In this document: positions 8,294 through 16,602 of the stretch, piece after piece
How the letters are laid out: every line of letters starts with the position of its first letter
How positions within the stretch are numbered: position 1 is the first letter of the stretch
From: Porticoccus sp041581635
Lineage (GTDB): Bacteria; Pseudomonadota; Gammaproteobacteria; Pseudomonadales; Porticoccaceae
Assembly (NCBI GenBank): GCA_041581635.1
Contig: JBFICW010000025.1
Span: 1-40,268, forward strand
Length of the DNA stretch: 40,268 nucleotides
Direction of reading: 5' to 3'
Position numbers and translations under genes: made by a program
The notes under the pieces: generated by a model
Told to the model about the DNA's origin: nothing
The model's database searches: none
What the model saw: only the letters and a program-made list of their open reading frames with translations

Positions 8294-9853
8294 ATGAGCA
8301 ATCCAGTAATAGCAGATAACAAGCCCGTTAAGGTCACCTTGTCCAAGGGGCAAGAATATCACTTCTGTACTTGTGGGCGCTCAAAAAGTCAGCCATTTTG
8401 TGATGGTTCCCATGTGGGGACATCATTTACGCCTAAGGTTATTGTCTCTGATGAGGAACAGGAAGCTTATTTATGCGCCTGTAAACACACCCGTAACGCC
8501 CCCTTTTGTGATGGTTCTCATCAGCAGTTTTCCGATGATCAGGTGGGAAAAGAAGGCCCTGGTATTGTGGGCAGCGAGGATCTGGTTCCTCCTGTGCAGG
8601 CTACAGAGGAAGAGCCCACCGTGGAATTGATTCACCAACTGGCTCGCGAAGGACTTGCAGGGGTTGGTCATCAGGGACCAGTGAGTGCCATGGGTGTGCC
8701 AAGAAATCAATTACCCCGTTGGGACGATATTCAGGTTATGGTCGCCCAGCTCGCTCGCAGGCCTTTGATGGACAATGTTCCTGTGGCGACAGAGTTGGTG
8801 ATTGGTCCTAGGGCAAAAAAACCATTGGTGCTAAAGATTCCTTTGTTTGTTTCAGATATGAGCTTCGGTGCGTTGTCCGAGGAAGCCAAGATAGCCTTGG
8901 CCACTGGTGCAGAATTGGCCGGAACGGGGATCTGTTCCGGTGAAGGAGGCATGTTGCCGGAAGAGCAGCAGGCCAATAGCCGCTATTTTTATGAGCTGGC
9001 CAGTGCCAAATTTGGTTATGCTGAGTCACTGCTGGAAAAGGTCCAGGCATTTCACTTTAAGGGCGGGCAAGCAGCCAAAACTGGAACGGGAGGGCATTTG
9101 CCCGCCGTCAAAAATGTGGGGAGAATCTCACAGGTTCGAGGTATCCCCGAGGGTGAGGAGGTGATCTCTCCCCCGGCGTTCACCGATTTAAGTAGCCCGA
9201 AAGATTTCAAGCGGTTTGCCGATCGTGTGCGTGAAATAACCGGTGGCATTCCCGTTGGTTTTAAACTCAGTGCCAACCATATTGAGCGAGATATTGAATT
9301 CGCCCTTCAGGCTGGCACCGACTACATTATTCTGGATGGGCGCGGTGGTGGTACAGGCGCGTCTCCCCTACTGTTTCGCGACCACATTAGCGTGCCAACC
9401 ATTCCCGCATTGGCCCGGGCCAGACACTACCTCGACAAGCAGGGTGTGGGTCGCGAGGTCACATTGATTATTACGGGGGGATTGCGGGTACCTAGTGACT
9501 TTATTAAAGCGTTGGCGCTGGGTGCCGACGGTATTGCGATTGCAAACAGTGCAATGCAGTCCATCGGCTGCATTGCCGCAAGAATCTGTCATACCAATAA
9601 CTGTCCAGCTGGCATAGCTACGCAAAACCCCGAATTACGGAAAAGGCTGGATGTGGACGCTTCGGCGAAGCGACTGGCAACTTTCTTTGAGTCATCCGTT
9701 GCATTGATGAAAGTGATGGCCAGGGCCTGTGGCCACTCTCGATTTGATGAATTTAGTCTTGAAGATCTCGCCACCTTTGACGAGAAATTGGCTAGATTAT
9801 CTGGTATTGAATATTCGGGTGTAAGTTCTACATTTAACCTTGAAAGGGGTTAG
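8294..9853 (+). CDS. CDGSH iron-sulfur / glutamate-synthase-like FMN protein fusion
   Basis: A 519-residue protein from ATG 8294 (GGGTGG about eight bases upstream; an ATG at 8273 would add seven residues). Residues about 10-78 hold two complete CDGSH motifs of pattern C-x-C-x2-[ST]-x3-P-x-C-D-G-S-H: C25, C27, C36, H40 and C61, C63, C72, H76. Each should bind a [2Fe-2S] cluster. The remainder is the FMN-binding barrel of glutamate synthase (VSDMSFGALSEEAKIALATGA, SGEGGM, AKTGTGGHLPA, ILDGRGGGTGASP). It includes the C-x5-C-x4-C pattern in CIAARICHTNNC that holds the [3Fe-4S] cluster in GltB. There is no glutaminase domain and no NAD(P)H subunit nearby, so ammonia source, electron donor and true substrate are unknown. 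Domain identity is confident; calling it a glutamate synthase is not. Confidence 0.85.
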   Translation: MSNPVIADNKPVKVTLSKGQEYHFCTCGRSKSQPFCDGSHVGTSFTPKVIVSDEEQEAYLCACKHTRNAPFCDGSHQQFSDDQVGKEGPGIVGSEDLVPPVQATEEEPTVELIHQLAREGLAGVGHQGPVSAMGVPRNQLPRWDDIQVMVAQLARRPLMDNVPVATELVIGPRAKKPLVLKIPLFVSDMSFGALSEEAKIALATGAELAGTGICSGEGGMLPEEQQANSRYFYELASAKFGYAESLLEKVQAFHFKGGQAAKTGTGGHLPAVKNVGRISQVRGIPEGEEVISPPAFTDLSSPKDFKRFADRVREITGGIPVGFKLSANHIERDIEFALQAGTDYIILDGRGGGTGASPLLFRDHISVPTIPALARARHYLDKQGVGREVTLIITGGLRVPSDFIKALALGADGIAIANSAMQSIGCIAARICHTNNCPAGIATQNPELRKRLDVDASAKRLATFFESSVALMKVMARACGHSRFDEFSLEDLATFDEKLARLSGIEYSGVSSTFNLERG

Positions 9854-10081
9854 AAAATAGTCCGCGAAAGTCCTTCTAAGGCCAAATGTTTTTTTAGGAA
9901 TGAGGGCCTAGATATCCATCGTGTGACATTGCACCGTCATGCATTGAAAACTCGGAGTTATTTTACCGAGATTCATCTCCAGAAAAATTACTGAGTGAGT
10001 TGGTGTACTACCCTAACGGGAGAAGGTCTAGTTTTTTGGTGGTTCGAAGAACCATGTGATTGCGTTTCATTAGGTGACGTT

Positions 10082-11128
10082 ATGAGCTTAAAAGAAATCT
10101 TGGGAGTAGAAATACCGATTGTTCAGGCCCCGATGGCTGGTGTGCAGGGTAGTGCTTTGGCCATCGCCGTATCTAACGCTGGAGGACTCGGTTCATTGCC
10201 TTGTGCCATGTTGAGCCTGGATACCCTTTGTGATGAGTTGAGAACCATAACAGAACAAACGAATCGACCGTATAACGTCAATTTCTTTTGTCATGAGATG
10301 CCGGATCCGAGTCAAAAGGCTGAAATGGTCTGGCGAACGGCGCTGAGTCCTTATTACCAAGCCCATAATATTAATCCCGATGCAGTCTCCGTGGGGAGCA
10401 GTCGAGTTCCTTTTAGCTCAGAAGTGGTCGATGTACTGGAGGCGTTCAGGCCTCCGGTCGTGAGCTTTCATTTTGGTTTGCCGTCAGAGGAATTACTGGT
10501 ACGGGTAAAGGCCTTTGGTGCCAAAGTGATTAGCTCTGCGACAACGGTGGAAGAAGCACTTTGGCTGGAGGAGTATGGTGCCGATGTCATTGTTGCTCAG
10601 GGGCTTGAAGCTGGTGGACATCGAGGGATGTTTTTATCCCGTGACCTCAATTCTCAAGTAGGTACATTCGCATTGCTGCCACAAATTGTTCGGGCCGTAA
10701 AAGTCCCCGTGATTGCTGCGGGAGGCATTGCCGATGCAGACGGTGTTGTTGCTGCAATGGGGCTGGGAGCCTCGGGCGTGCAGATGGGAACCGCCTATTT
10801 ACTTTGTCACGAAGCGCTGACCAGTCAGATACATAGGGCCGCGCTACAAAGTGAAGCGGCAAAACACACAGCATTGACGAATATTTTTACTGGGAGGCCT
10901 GCACGTGCCATTGTGAATTTTGCGATGAAAGAGCTGGGTCCTATTCATTATGGAATACCGGAATTTCCCTTGGCGGCTAGTGCTATCACCCCCCTGCGGG
11001 CAGTAATGGAAGCGAAAGGTCAGGGAGATTTTTCACCCCTTTGGGCGGGTCAGAACGTCACGGGGTGCAAAGTAACTTCGGCGGCTGAATTAACACACGA
11101 GCTAGCAATGGGTTTGCTGCAAGTCTGA
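10082..11128 (+). CDS. Nitronate monooxygenase (2-nitropropane dioxygenase family)
   Basis: A 348-residue FMN-dependent TIM-barrel protein of the NMO family, which oxidises alkyl nitronates to carbonyls and nitrite. Motifs are VQAPMAGVQGSALAIAVSNAGGLGS at the N-terminus, IVAQGLEAGGHRGMF mid-protein (the loop carrying the family's active-site histidine), and the phosphate-binding AAGGIADADGVVAAMGLGASGVQMGT. ATG 10082 (MSLKEILGVEIPIVQAPM) is the family-typical start; the frame opens further upstream, but that extension looks like leader. The 228 bases before it show nothing recognisable. Relatives in this family include enoyl-reductase-like enzymes, so the substrate is uncertain. Confidence 0.85.
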   Translation: MSLKEILGVEIPIVQAPMAGVQGSALAIAVSNAGGLGSLPCAMLSLDTLCDELRTITEQTNRPYNVNFFCHEMPDPSQKAEMVWRTALSPYYQAHNINPDAVSVGSSRVPFSSEVVDVLEAFRPPVVSFHFGLPSEELLVRVKAFGAKVISSATTVEEALWLEEYGADVIVAQGLEAGGHRGMFLSRDLNSQVGTFALLPQIVRAVKVPVIAAGGIADADGVVAAMGLGASGVQMGTAYLLCHEALTSQIHRAALQSEAAKHTALTNIFTGRPARAIVNFAMKELGPIHYGIPEFPLAASAITPLRAVMEAKGQGDFSPLWAGQNVTGCKVTSAAELTHELAMGLLQV

Positions 11129-11220
11129 TAGTTTGTGTGCTAAGTTAACTGATCAAAAATGAAGCGGCTCAACATGGGCTCTTCATATAATAAAAAATTT
11201 TGTAGAGAGAAAACCTGGAT

Positions 11221-12495
11221 ATGAAACTTGAATCTCTGGCGTTACATCATGGGTATGAATCGGAAGCTACGACGAAATCGGCAGCCGTGCCGATTTATCA
11301 AACCACCTCCTATACTTTTGATGACACGCAGCATGGCGCAGATTTATTTGACTTAAAAGTTCCAGGAAATATTTATACCCGGATAATGAACCCAACCACA
11401 GATGTGCTCGAACAGCGCGTAGCGGCTCTGGAGGGGGGCATTGGTGGCTTGGTCGTAGCCTCGGGAATGGCGGCAATTACTTACGCTATTCAGTGTATAT
11501 GTAGTGTGGGCGATAATATTGTTAGTACCAGCCAACTCTATGGTGGCACTTATAACCTGTTTGCTCATACCTTGCCTAATCAGGGCATAGAAGCGCGAAT
11601 GGTGTCTGGAGATGATTTTAATGGACTGGATCAGGCCATTGATGAAAACACCAAACTGGTGTTCTGTGAGTCCATAGGCAATCCGGCCGGTAATATTGTC
11701 GACATTAAAAAGTTTGCCGAAATAGCCCATAAACATGGCGTGCCATTGATTGTTGATAACACCGTTGCCACCCCTTTTTTATGTAGACCATTTGAGTTGG
11801 GGGCCGATATTGTGATCCATTCGCTGACGAAATATATCGGCGGACACGGCACTTCCATTGGCGGCATTATTGTTGATTCCGGAAAGTTTGACTGGGCTGC
11901 AAATAAAGAACGATTCTCTGTTTTAAGTGAGCCTGACCCCTCCTATCACGGTGTTGTTTACACTGAGGCTTTGGGGGCTGCTGCTTATATTGGTCGATGC
12001 AGAGTAGTGCCCCTTCGAAATATGGGGGCGGCAATCTCTCCCACAAATTCATTTCATATTCTGCAGGGATTGGAAACATTGGGGCTTCGTATGGAGCGCC
12101 ATTGTGAAAATGCAGAAAAGCTGGCTGACTATCTGAAAAACCACGATAAGGTGTCGTGGGTTAATTATGCGGCATTGACCGATAGCCCCTACTATAAAAC
12201 TTGCCAGGAAATTACTGGTGGCAAGGCCTCTGGTATTTTGAGCTTTGGGATTAAAGGCGGTTCTCAAGCAGGTGGGCAATTTATCGATGCACTGAAAATG
12301 ATTTTACGGTTGGTTAATATTGGCGATGCTAAATCATTGGCATGCCATCCCGCATCCACCACTCACCGGCAGCTAAATGATGATGAATTGGCCGCGGCGG
12401 GAGTCAGTGCCGACTTGATCCGTATTTCCGTGGGTATCGAAAATATTGACGACATTATTGACGATGTTCGTCAGGCACTAGAGGCCGTGGAATAA
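11221..12495 (+). CDS. metY: O-acetylhomoserine sulfhydrylase (MetY-type, PLP)
   Basis: A 424-residue Cys/Met-metabolism PLP enzyme. It makes homocysteine from O-acetylhomoserine and sulfide (direct sulfhydrylation). Visible are AVPIYQTTSYTFDD near the N-terminus, YTRIMNPTTDVLEQRVAALEGG, the SGMAAI loop, and the PLP lysine K204 in HSLTKYIGGHGT, followed by SLACHPASTTHRQL, which is typical of MetY/MetZ. The length matches MetY (about 425) rather than MetB/MetC (about 380-400). AGAGAGAAAACC precedes the ATG. The gene stands alone. Its stop codon directly abuts the stop of the convergent hydrolase gene. Confidence 0.92.
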   Translation: MKLESLALHHGYESEATTKSAAVPIYQTTSYTFDDTQHGADLFDLKVPGNIYTRIMNPTTDVLEQRVAALEGGIGGLVVASGMAAITYAIQCICSVGDNIVSTSQLYGGTYNLFAHTLPNQGIEARMVSGDDFNGLDQAIDENTKLVFCESIGNPAGNIVDIKKFAEIAHKHGVPLIVDNTVATPFLCRPFELGADIVIHSLTKYIGGHGTSIGGIIVDSGKFDWAANKERFSVLSEPDPSYHGVVYTEALGAAAYIGRCRVVPLRNMGAAISPTNSFHILQGLETLGLRMERHCENAEKLADYLKNHDKVSWVNYAALTDSPYYKTCQEITGGKASGILSFGIKGGSQAGGQFIDALKMILRLVNIGDAKSLACHPASTTHRQLNDDELAAAGVSADLIRISVGIENIDDIIDDVRQALEAVE

Positions 12496-13281
12496 TCATT
12501 GATTCGTGTCGTTTTCCACGTCGAGAAAAGTGCGGACAATGTTGTTAAATGCCCCCGGTTTTTCGGCGTGTAGCCAGTGCCCGGCTTTAGCGATGACCTT
12601 CAGTTGAGCATGGGGGAATAGCCGTAGTACTTCACTGCGGTGCTTGTCTTGAATGTACGCAGAGTCTTCGCCTTTGATAAACAGAGTAGGGCCGGGGAAC
12701 GGTTCCCCGGTTGGGGCTAGTGTTAGTGTGTCGTAATAATTGCCGATAATGCCATCCATGTAGAGGCGGAGATCAAATTTTCCGTCGTCTCCACGAATAA
12801 GGTTCTTCAACAAAAAAGCACGTATAGCGGGTTCGTCGACAAACGTTGCCAAGAGCTGATCTGCCTCCTTTCGAGACTTCGGCCTTTTTTCTGCGAGGGC
12901 TGTTAACCCGTCTAGTACGCCGCCGTGACGGTCTGGTTTATATTCCACGGGAGCAATGTCTGCCACGATAAGTTTGTGGACCCTTTCTGGGTGGTTTAGG
13001 GCCACCTGCATACCAATTTTGCCCCCCATGGAATGACCCAGCAGGACGGCCTGGCTAAGGTTCAACCCGTCCATTAATTCGATAATATCCTCGGCCATGC
13101 AAGGGTAGTCCATCTCCAGGCTATGAGGGGACCCACCATGATTACGCAGGTCAACCGAAATGACAGTGTAGTTATCTGTGAGGGCCCGGCCCACTACGCC
13201 GAGGTTGCTCAGTGAGCCAAACATGCCGTGCATCAGTATGACCGGCTGTCCCGAGCCTTCAATTGAATAATTTAATTTCAC
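12496..13281 (-). CDS. Alpha/beta-hydrolase, YbfF-type esterase
   Basis: A 261-residue alpha/beta-hydrolase closest in pattern to the YbfF esterase group, which cleaves short acyl thioesters and esters in vitro. The oxyanion region is LMHGMFGSLSNLG (about 16-28) and the nucleophile is S84 in the elbow GHSMGG. The acid is probably D108 in VADIAPVEY, as in YbfF (D206 is the alternative), and the histidine is H235 in AGHWLHAEKP. There is no signal peptide, so it is cytosolic. The start codon is GTG with no obvious ribosome-binding site. It is convergent with metY, without any spacer. The natural substrate is unknown. Confidence 0.85.
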   Translation of the reverse strand: MKLNYSIEGSGQPVILMHGMFGSLSNLGVVGRALTDNYTVISVDLRNHGGSPHSLEMDYPCMAEDIIELMDGLNLSQAVLLGHSMGGKIGMQVALNHPERVHKLIVADIAPVEYKPDRHGGVLDGLTALAEKRPKSRKEADQLLATFVDEPAIRAFLLKNLIRGDDGKFDLRLYMDGIIGNYYDTLTLAPTGEPFPGPTLFIKGEDSAYIQDKHRSEVLRLFPHAQLKVIAKAGHWLHAEKPGAFNNIVRTFLDVENDTNQ

Positions 13282-13329
13282 AATAACGAATCTATTTGGT
13301 TGATGTTGGAAGCGTATTATAAATGCCCT

Positions 13330-14283
13330 CTACTGGTGGCGGATACAGCCAGGTAGGCTGCAGAGCATTTCAAATAACAGGTTGGCGGCGAGTAGTGCTG
13401 TATTGCCCGAGGTGTCATAGGGTGGGGAAACTTCTACTAGATCTCCGCCAATAATATTGAGTCCATAGCAACCTCGGATTATTTCCAGTGCTTGAATGCC
13501 TGTCAGCCCACCGGGTTCAGGTGTTCCGGTTCCGGGTGCTACCGATGGGTCGAGGCCATCGATGTCAAAACTGATGTAGGTTGGTGTGTCTGCTCCAATG
13601 TTCTGGCGGATTTCTGACATCGTGGGCGTTAATGATTTGTGCCAACAGGTTTCAGCCGGGATCACACTGACTCCCTGGTTGCGAGACCAGTTAAAATCAT
13701 CGGCACTATATCCTGTCGCTCTTACACCAATTTGAGCCATTTTTGCTGGTTCGATTAAGCCCTCTTCGATCGCACGTCGAAACACGGTGCCATGGGTGAT
13801 TCTTTCACCAAACATTGTATCGTTGGTATCCGTATGGGCATCAATATGAATAACGCCTACGGGGCCATACTTATTGGCAATGGCCCGAAGAATTGGCAGG
13901 GTGATCGTGTGGTCGCCACCCAAGCTAAAGGGTATTACCGGGTGTTCAAGTAATGCTTTGTAATAGTCGGTAATGATTTTTATCGCAGCAGACAGGTCAA
14001 ATGTATTCAAAGAGACATCGCCGACATCGGCAATTTGAAAACTGTCAAAAGGTGCGGCACCGGTTGCCATGGAGTAGGGGCGAATCAGGGCCGACTCTTG
14101 CCGAATTTGGCGAGGGGCGAACCTTGCGCCAGCACGGTTGCTAGTGCCAATATCCAATCCCACGCCGACAAAGCAAATGTCCAGACCTTCCGCAGTAGGC
14201 TGAGAGGGTAACCGGAACATAGTGCCTGGGCCTGAAAAGCGAGGCATGTCATTGCCACTCAGTGGCTGATTAAAGTTACTCAT
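13330..14283 (-). CDS. Ureohydrolase, GbuA/SpeB type (guanidinobutyrase or agmatinase)
   Basis: A 317-residue manganese ureohydrolase that splits urea from a guanidino substrate. The metal ligands are all present: H125 in GGDH, D148/H150/D152 in DAHTD, and D240/D242 in SFDIDGLDPS. The sequence is close in style to Pseudomonas guanidinobutyrase (PLSGNDMPRF start, RPYSMATGAAPFDS, EVSPPYDTSGNT). The start is ATG 14283, with GGAGG six bases upstream; a TTG at 14295 would put that site inside the gene. It lies 41 bases downstream of gabD on the same strand. If the substrate is 4-guanidinobutyrate, its product is GABA, and GabD completes the route after a transaminase that is not encoded here. Agmatine remains possible. 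Confidence 0.88.
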   Translation of the reverse strand: MSNFNQPLSGNDMPRFSGPGTMFRLPSQPTAEGLDICFVGVGLDIGTSNRAGARFAPRQIRQESALIRPYSMATGAAPFDSFQIADVGDVSLNTFDLSAAIKIITDYYKALLEHPVIPFSLGGDHTITLPILRAIANKYGPVGVIHIDAHTDTNDTMFGERITHGTVFRRAIEEGLIEPAKMAQIGVRATGYSADDFNWSRNQGVSVIPAETCWHKSLTPTMSEIRQNIGADTPTYISFDIDGLDPSVAPGTGTPEPGGLTGIQALEIIRGCYGLNIIGGDLVEVSPPYDTSGNTALLAANLLFEMLCSLPGCIRHQ

Positions 14284-14324
14284 TCTTTCCTCCAAACCGT
14301 TGTTGAAGGGGGGCAGGTATTGCT

Positions 14325-15794
14325 TTACTGCTCAATGCCGCTCAGGCAGATATATTTCAATTCCAGGTAATCATCCAGTCCATACTTAGAACCTTCGCGC
14401 CCTTGGCCGGACTGTTTGACACCGCCAAAGGGAGCCATTTCATTTGAAATGATACCCTCGTTAATTCCAACGATGCCGTATTCCAATTGCTCGGCGACAC
14501 GCCAGATCCGACTGTTGTTGCGAGAGTAAAAATAGGCGGCCAAACCAAACTCGGTATCATTGGCGAGTTCGATAGCCTCCTCTTCAGTGGCAAACTTAAA
14601 CAGCGGCGCTACCGGCCCAAAAATCTCTTCGGAAAATAGTCGCATATCCCGATTGGTTTCGGTGAGCACTGTTGGCTCTACAAAATTTTGGCCTAGTTTT
14701 GACCGGCTGCCCCCAGTGAGAACATTGGCTCCTCTGCTGATGGCATCTTCCAGCAAGGAGCAGACGTCATCGGCGGCCTGTCGATCTATCAGTGGGCCAA
14801 TTGTGACATCTTCTCTAGTCCCCACACCCATGTTCAGTTTTTTTACAGCATGAGTGAGTTTTTTGGCAAATTCGTCATAAATGCCTGCCTGAATCAACAA
14901 CCGATTGGAGCAAACACAGGTTTGTCCTGCATTGCGGTATTTGGATATCAGAGCACCCTGTACCGCTGCATCTATATCGGCATCGTCAAAAACGATAAAG
15001 GGTGCGTTGCCCCCCAGCTCCATGGACGTACGTTTTACTGTGCTGGCACAGGCGGCCATGAGTTGTTTTCCCACGGCTGTGGAGCCGGTGAATGTGAGTT
15101 TTTTTACGAGAGGGTTGCCGGTTAGTTCAGCGCCAATTTCTTGTGTGTTTCCCGCGACAATATTGATGAGGCCTTTGGGAAAGCCGGCACGCTCTGCTAG
15201 AGCAATAACCGCTAGTGCTGAGAGTGGTGTGGCGCTGGCTGGCTTGCATACCACCGAACACCCAGCAGCCAATGCTGGCGCTATTTTTCGAGTGAGCATG
15301 GCATTGGGAAAGTTCCAGGGTGTAATGCAGGCTACTACACCTACGGGCTGTTTGATGACCATTAGCCGCTTATCATTGGAAGGCGCAGGAATTAGATCTC
15401 CATAGATACGTTTCGCTTCTTCGGCAAACCACTCGACATAGTTTGCACCGTAGAGAATTTCTCCTCGAGCCTCGGCCAAGGGTTTTCCTTGTTCAGCGGT
15501 GAGGATTTGGGCCAGATCCTCCTGGTTTTCAATGATCAGGTTGTACCATTTTCGCAGTAAAGCAGCTCGCTCTTTGGCGGTGGTTGTTGCCCACAATTTT
15601 TGGGCGCGATGAGCGGCGTCTATCATTCTCCGGGTTTCTGCGGTACCACCGTTGGCGACCTCTGCTAGGGGTTCATTGTTGGCCGGATTGGTGACGACCA
15701 GCAGGTTTCCGCTATCCCCGTTGACCCACTGACCATCGATGAAAGCCTGGGTTTTAAGTAATGAGGGATCGTTTAGTTTTATGGTTGAGTTCAT
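14325..15794 (-). CDS. gabD: Succinate-semialdehyde dehydrogenase (NADP+)
   Basis: A 489-residue class I aldehyde dehydrogenase of the GabD type, oxidising succinate semialdehyde to succinate. Visible are ITPWNFPNAMLTRKIAPALAAG (about 157-178), cofactor-binding CKPASATP, the general base E259 in MELGGNAPF, the nucleophile C293 in NAGQTCVCSNR (with a second cysteine two residues later, which in some SSADHs forms a redox switch), and EEIFGPVAPLF. The length equals the family norm. It is the first gene of a two-gene minus-strand operon with the ureohydrolase. Its 160-base upstream region has several small dyads that may be regulatory. Confidence 0.93.
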   Translation of the reverse strand: MNSTIKLNDPSLLKTQAFIDGQWVNGDSGNLLVVTNPANNEPLAEVANGGTAETRRMIDAAHRAQKLWATTTAKERAALLRKWYNLIIENQEDLAQILTAEQGKPLAEARGEILYGANYVEWFAEEAKRIYGDLIPAPSNDKRLMVIKQPVGVVACITPWNFPNAMLTRKIAPALAAGCSVVCKPASATPLSALAVIALAERAGFPKGLINIVAGNTQEIGAELTGNPLVKKLTFTGSTAVGKQLMAACASTVKRTSMELGGNAPFIVFDDADIDAAVQGALISKYRNAGQTCVCSNRLLIQAGIYDEFAKKLTHAVKKLNMGVGTREDVTIGPLIDRQAADDVCSLLEDAISRGANVLTGGSRSKLGQNFVEPTVLTETNRDMRLFSEEIFGPVAPLFKFATEEEAIELANDTEFGLAAYFYSRNNSRIWRVAEQLEYGIVGINEGIISNEMAPFGGVKQSGQGREGSKYGLDDYLELKYICLSGIEQ

Positions 15795-15858
15795 GTTATT
15801 AGCCTAGCTGACGAAAGGTTGTTACCGCAAATGGCGCTAAACCAAGATAATGCCCAAA

Positions 15859-15885
15859 GGGTATTTATTTACCCTGGTGTAACAC
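15859..15885. promoter_or_regulatory. Paired small palindromes upstream of gabD
   Basis: GGGTA-TTTATT-TACCC (15859-15874) and GTGT-A-ACAC (15877-15885) lie 65-91 bases upstream of the gabD start, and a further interrupted dyad GTAAC...GTTAC spans about 15879-15906. These are candidate operator sites for the gabD operon. No regulator gene for it is adjacent except the phage-like repressor. Confidence 0.35.
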
Positions 15886-15954
15886 TTTAGTTAAGTGCTG
15901 CGTTACCTTGCCTTTGTTCAGGTGATTTTAGTCATCTAGCCTAGGTGGGGCTAG

Positions 15955-16164
15955 TTAATCCATCACTTCTTGGGTGGAACTGGGTGATCTACGAAGAATA
16001 TTCGAAGCTTGTTGTATGTCTTGAAGAATCAAGTTTTGTTCATGGCCGCTAATCGCGTTGAGTGACAGCGCGATTTTGGCGAGCCTGCGCGTTTGGATAA
16101 GAATGTGCAAGAGTTGGTCTCGATCCCTAATGTCTAGCTTCACTGTGTAAGTCCTTTTACTCAT
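15955..16164 (-). CDS. Small protein of unknown function under a repressor-type operator
   Basis: A 69-residue protein from ATG 16164 (a TTG at 16179 would add five residues); neither start has a clear ribosome-binding site. It is charged at the N-terminus (KRTYTVKLDIRDRDQ), probably all helical in the middle (LLHILIQTRRLAKIALSLNAI) and polar at the C-terminus, with no cysteines and no membrane segment. I do not recognise a family. The case that it is real rests on context: a good sigma70-like promoter (TTGTTA, 17 bases, TATGAT on the minus strand) lies just upstream. Its -35 is overlapped by the same palindrome as found at the neighbouring repressor/Cro-like promoter. It is likely part of that regulatory module. 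Confidence 0.5.
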   Translation of the reverse strand: MSKRTYTVKLDIRDRDQLLHILIQTRRLAKIALSLNAISGHEQNLILQDIQQASNILRRSPSSTQEVMD

Positions 16165-16198
16165 TGATATCAATTTCAACTAATTCAATTCGAGCGAC

Positions 16199-16239
16199 AT
16201 CATACTGTTAACTAAGCAGCCTAACAACTTGAGTTGTAT
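16199..16239 (-). promoter_or_regulatory. Promoter and operator (O4) of the small orphan gene
   Basis: On the minus strand, -35 TTGTTA (16227-16222) and -10 TATGAT (16204-16199) are 17 bases apart. The perfect dyad ACAACT-TG-AGTTGT (16224-16237) covers the -35. Sixteen bases here (16224-16239) match 16639-16654 at 15 positions, so the same repressor should bind both. Confidence 0.6.
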
Positions 16240-16263
16240 TGGTCGGAAGATGGTGCTATAGGG

Positions 16264-16602
16264 TTATTTCTCTGGATCGCATTGACTCAGCCGCAATATA
16301 TATTTGCAGATTTCATCGCGTTGCTCGTTCGAGAGCAGAAGCCAAGCTTCTGACAGTGAGCTATCATCGAAAAAAGCAGCATGAGAACCTTTGTGGCAAT
16401 GCGAGTCTGCACCAAGCCACAGCCAGTAGGCTGAGACATGTAAAGCTTTAGCAATGGCGAAAATGGCCGATGTAGATTGGGAGCGGCCACTTTCCAGCTT
16501 GGATATCATCTGCTGGGTAAGGTGGGTCTGTTCGGAGAGTTCAGCTTGAGATAGGCCTGATTTTAACCGAGCAGCTTTAATTCGATCTGCCATTGTGTCC
16601 AT
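16264..16602 (-). CDS. XRE-family (CI-like) repressor
   Basis: A 112-residue DNA-binding protein. Residues 4-60 form a clear XRE/HTH_3 domain (RIKAARLKSGLSQAELSEQTHLTQQMISKLESGRSQST, then IFAIAKALHVSAYWLWLG). The C-terminal 45 residues are short and show no LexA-like peptidase, so induction by RecA self-cleavage is unlikely. The first ATG (16602) has no ribosome-binding site and directly abuts operator O1. A -10-like TAATAT lies 9 bases upstream, so the message is probably leaderless, as for lambda cI. It is divergent from a YdaS/Cro-like gene and upstream of the small orphan gene on the same strand. A role as repressor of all three promoters is inferred from the shared operators. Confidence 0.82.
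   Translation of the reverse strand: MDTMADRIKAARLKSGLSQAELSEQTHLTQQMISKLESGRSQSTSAIFAIAKALHVSAYWLWLGADSHCHKGSHAAFFDDSSLSEAWLLLSNEQRDEICKYILRLSQCDPEK

Noticed and set aside
11129..11220. SAM riboswitch or MetJ box before metY
   Set aside because: No S-box-like conserved segments and no AGACGTCT-type repeats in the 92-base gap.
14284..14295. TTG start giving the ureohydrolase four more residues
   Set aside because: The GGAGG ribosome-binding site would lie at that start; ATG 14283 is correctly spaced from it.
14905..15405. 166-codon plus-strand open frame
   Set aside because: Antisense to gabD, whose catalytic residues are intact; a by-product of codon use.
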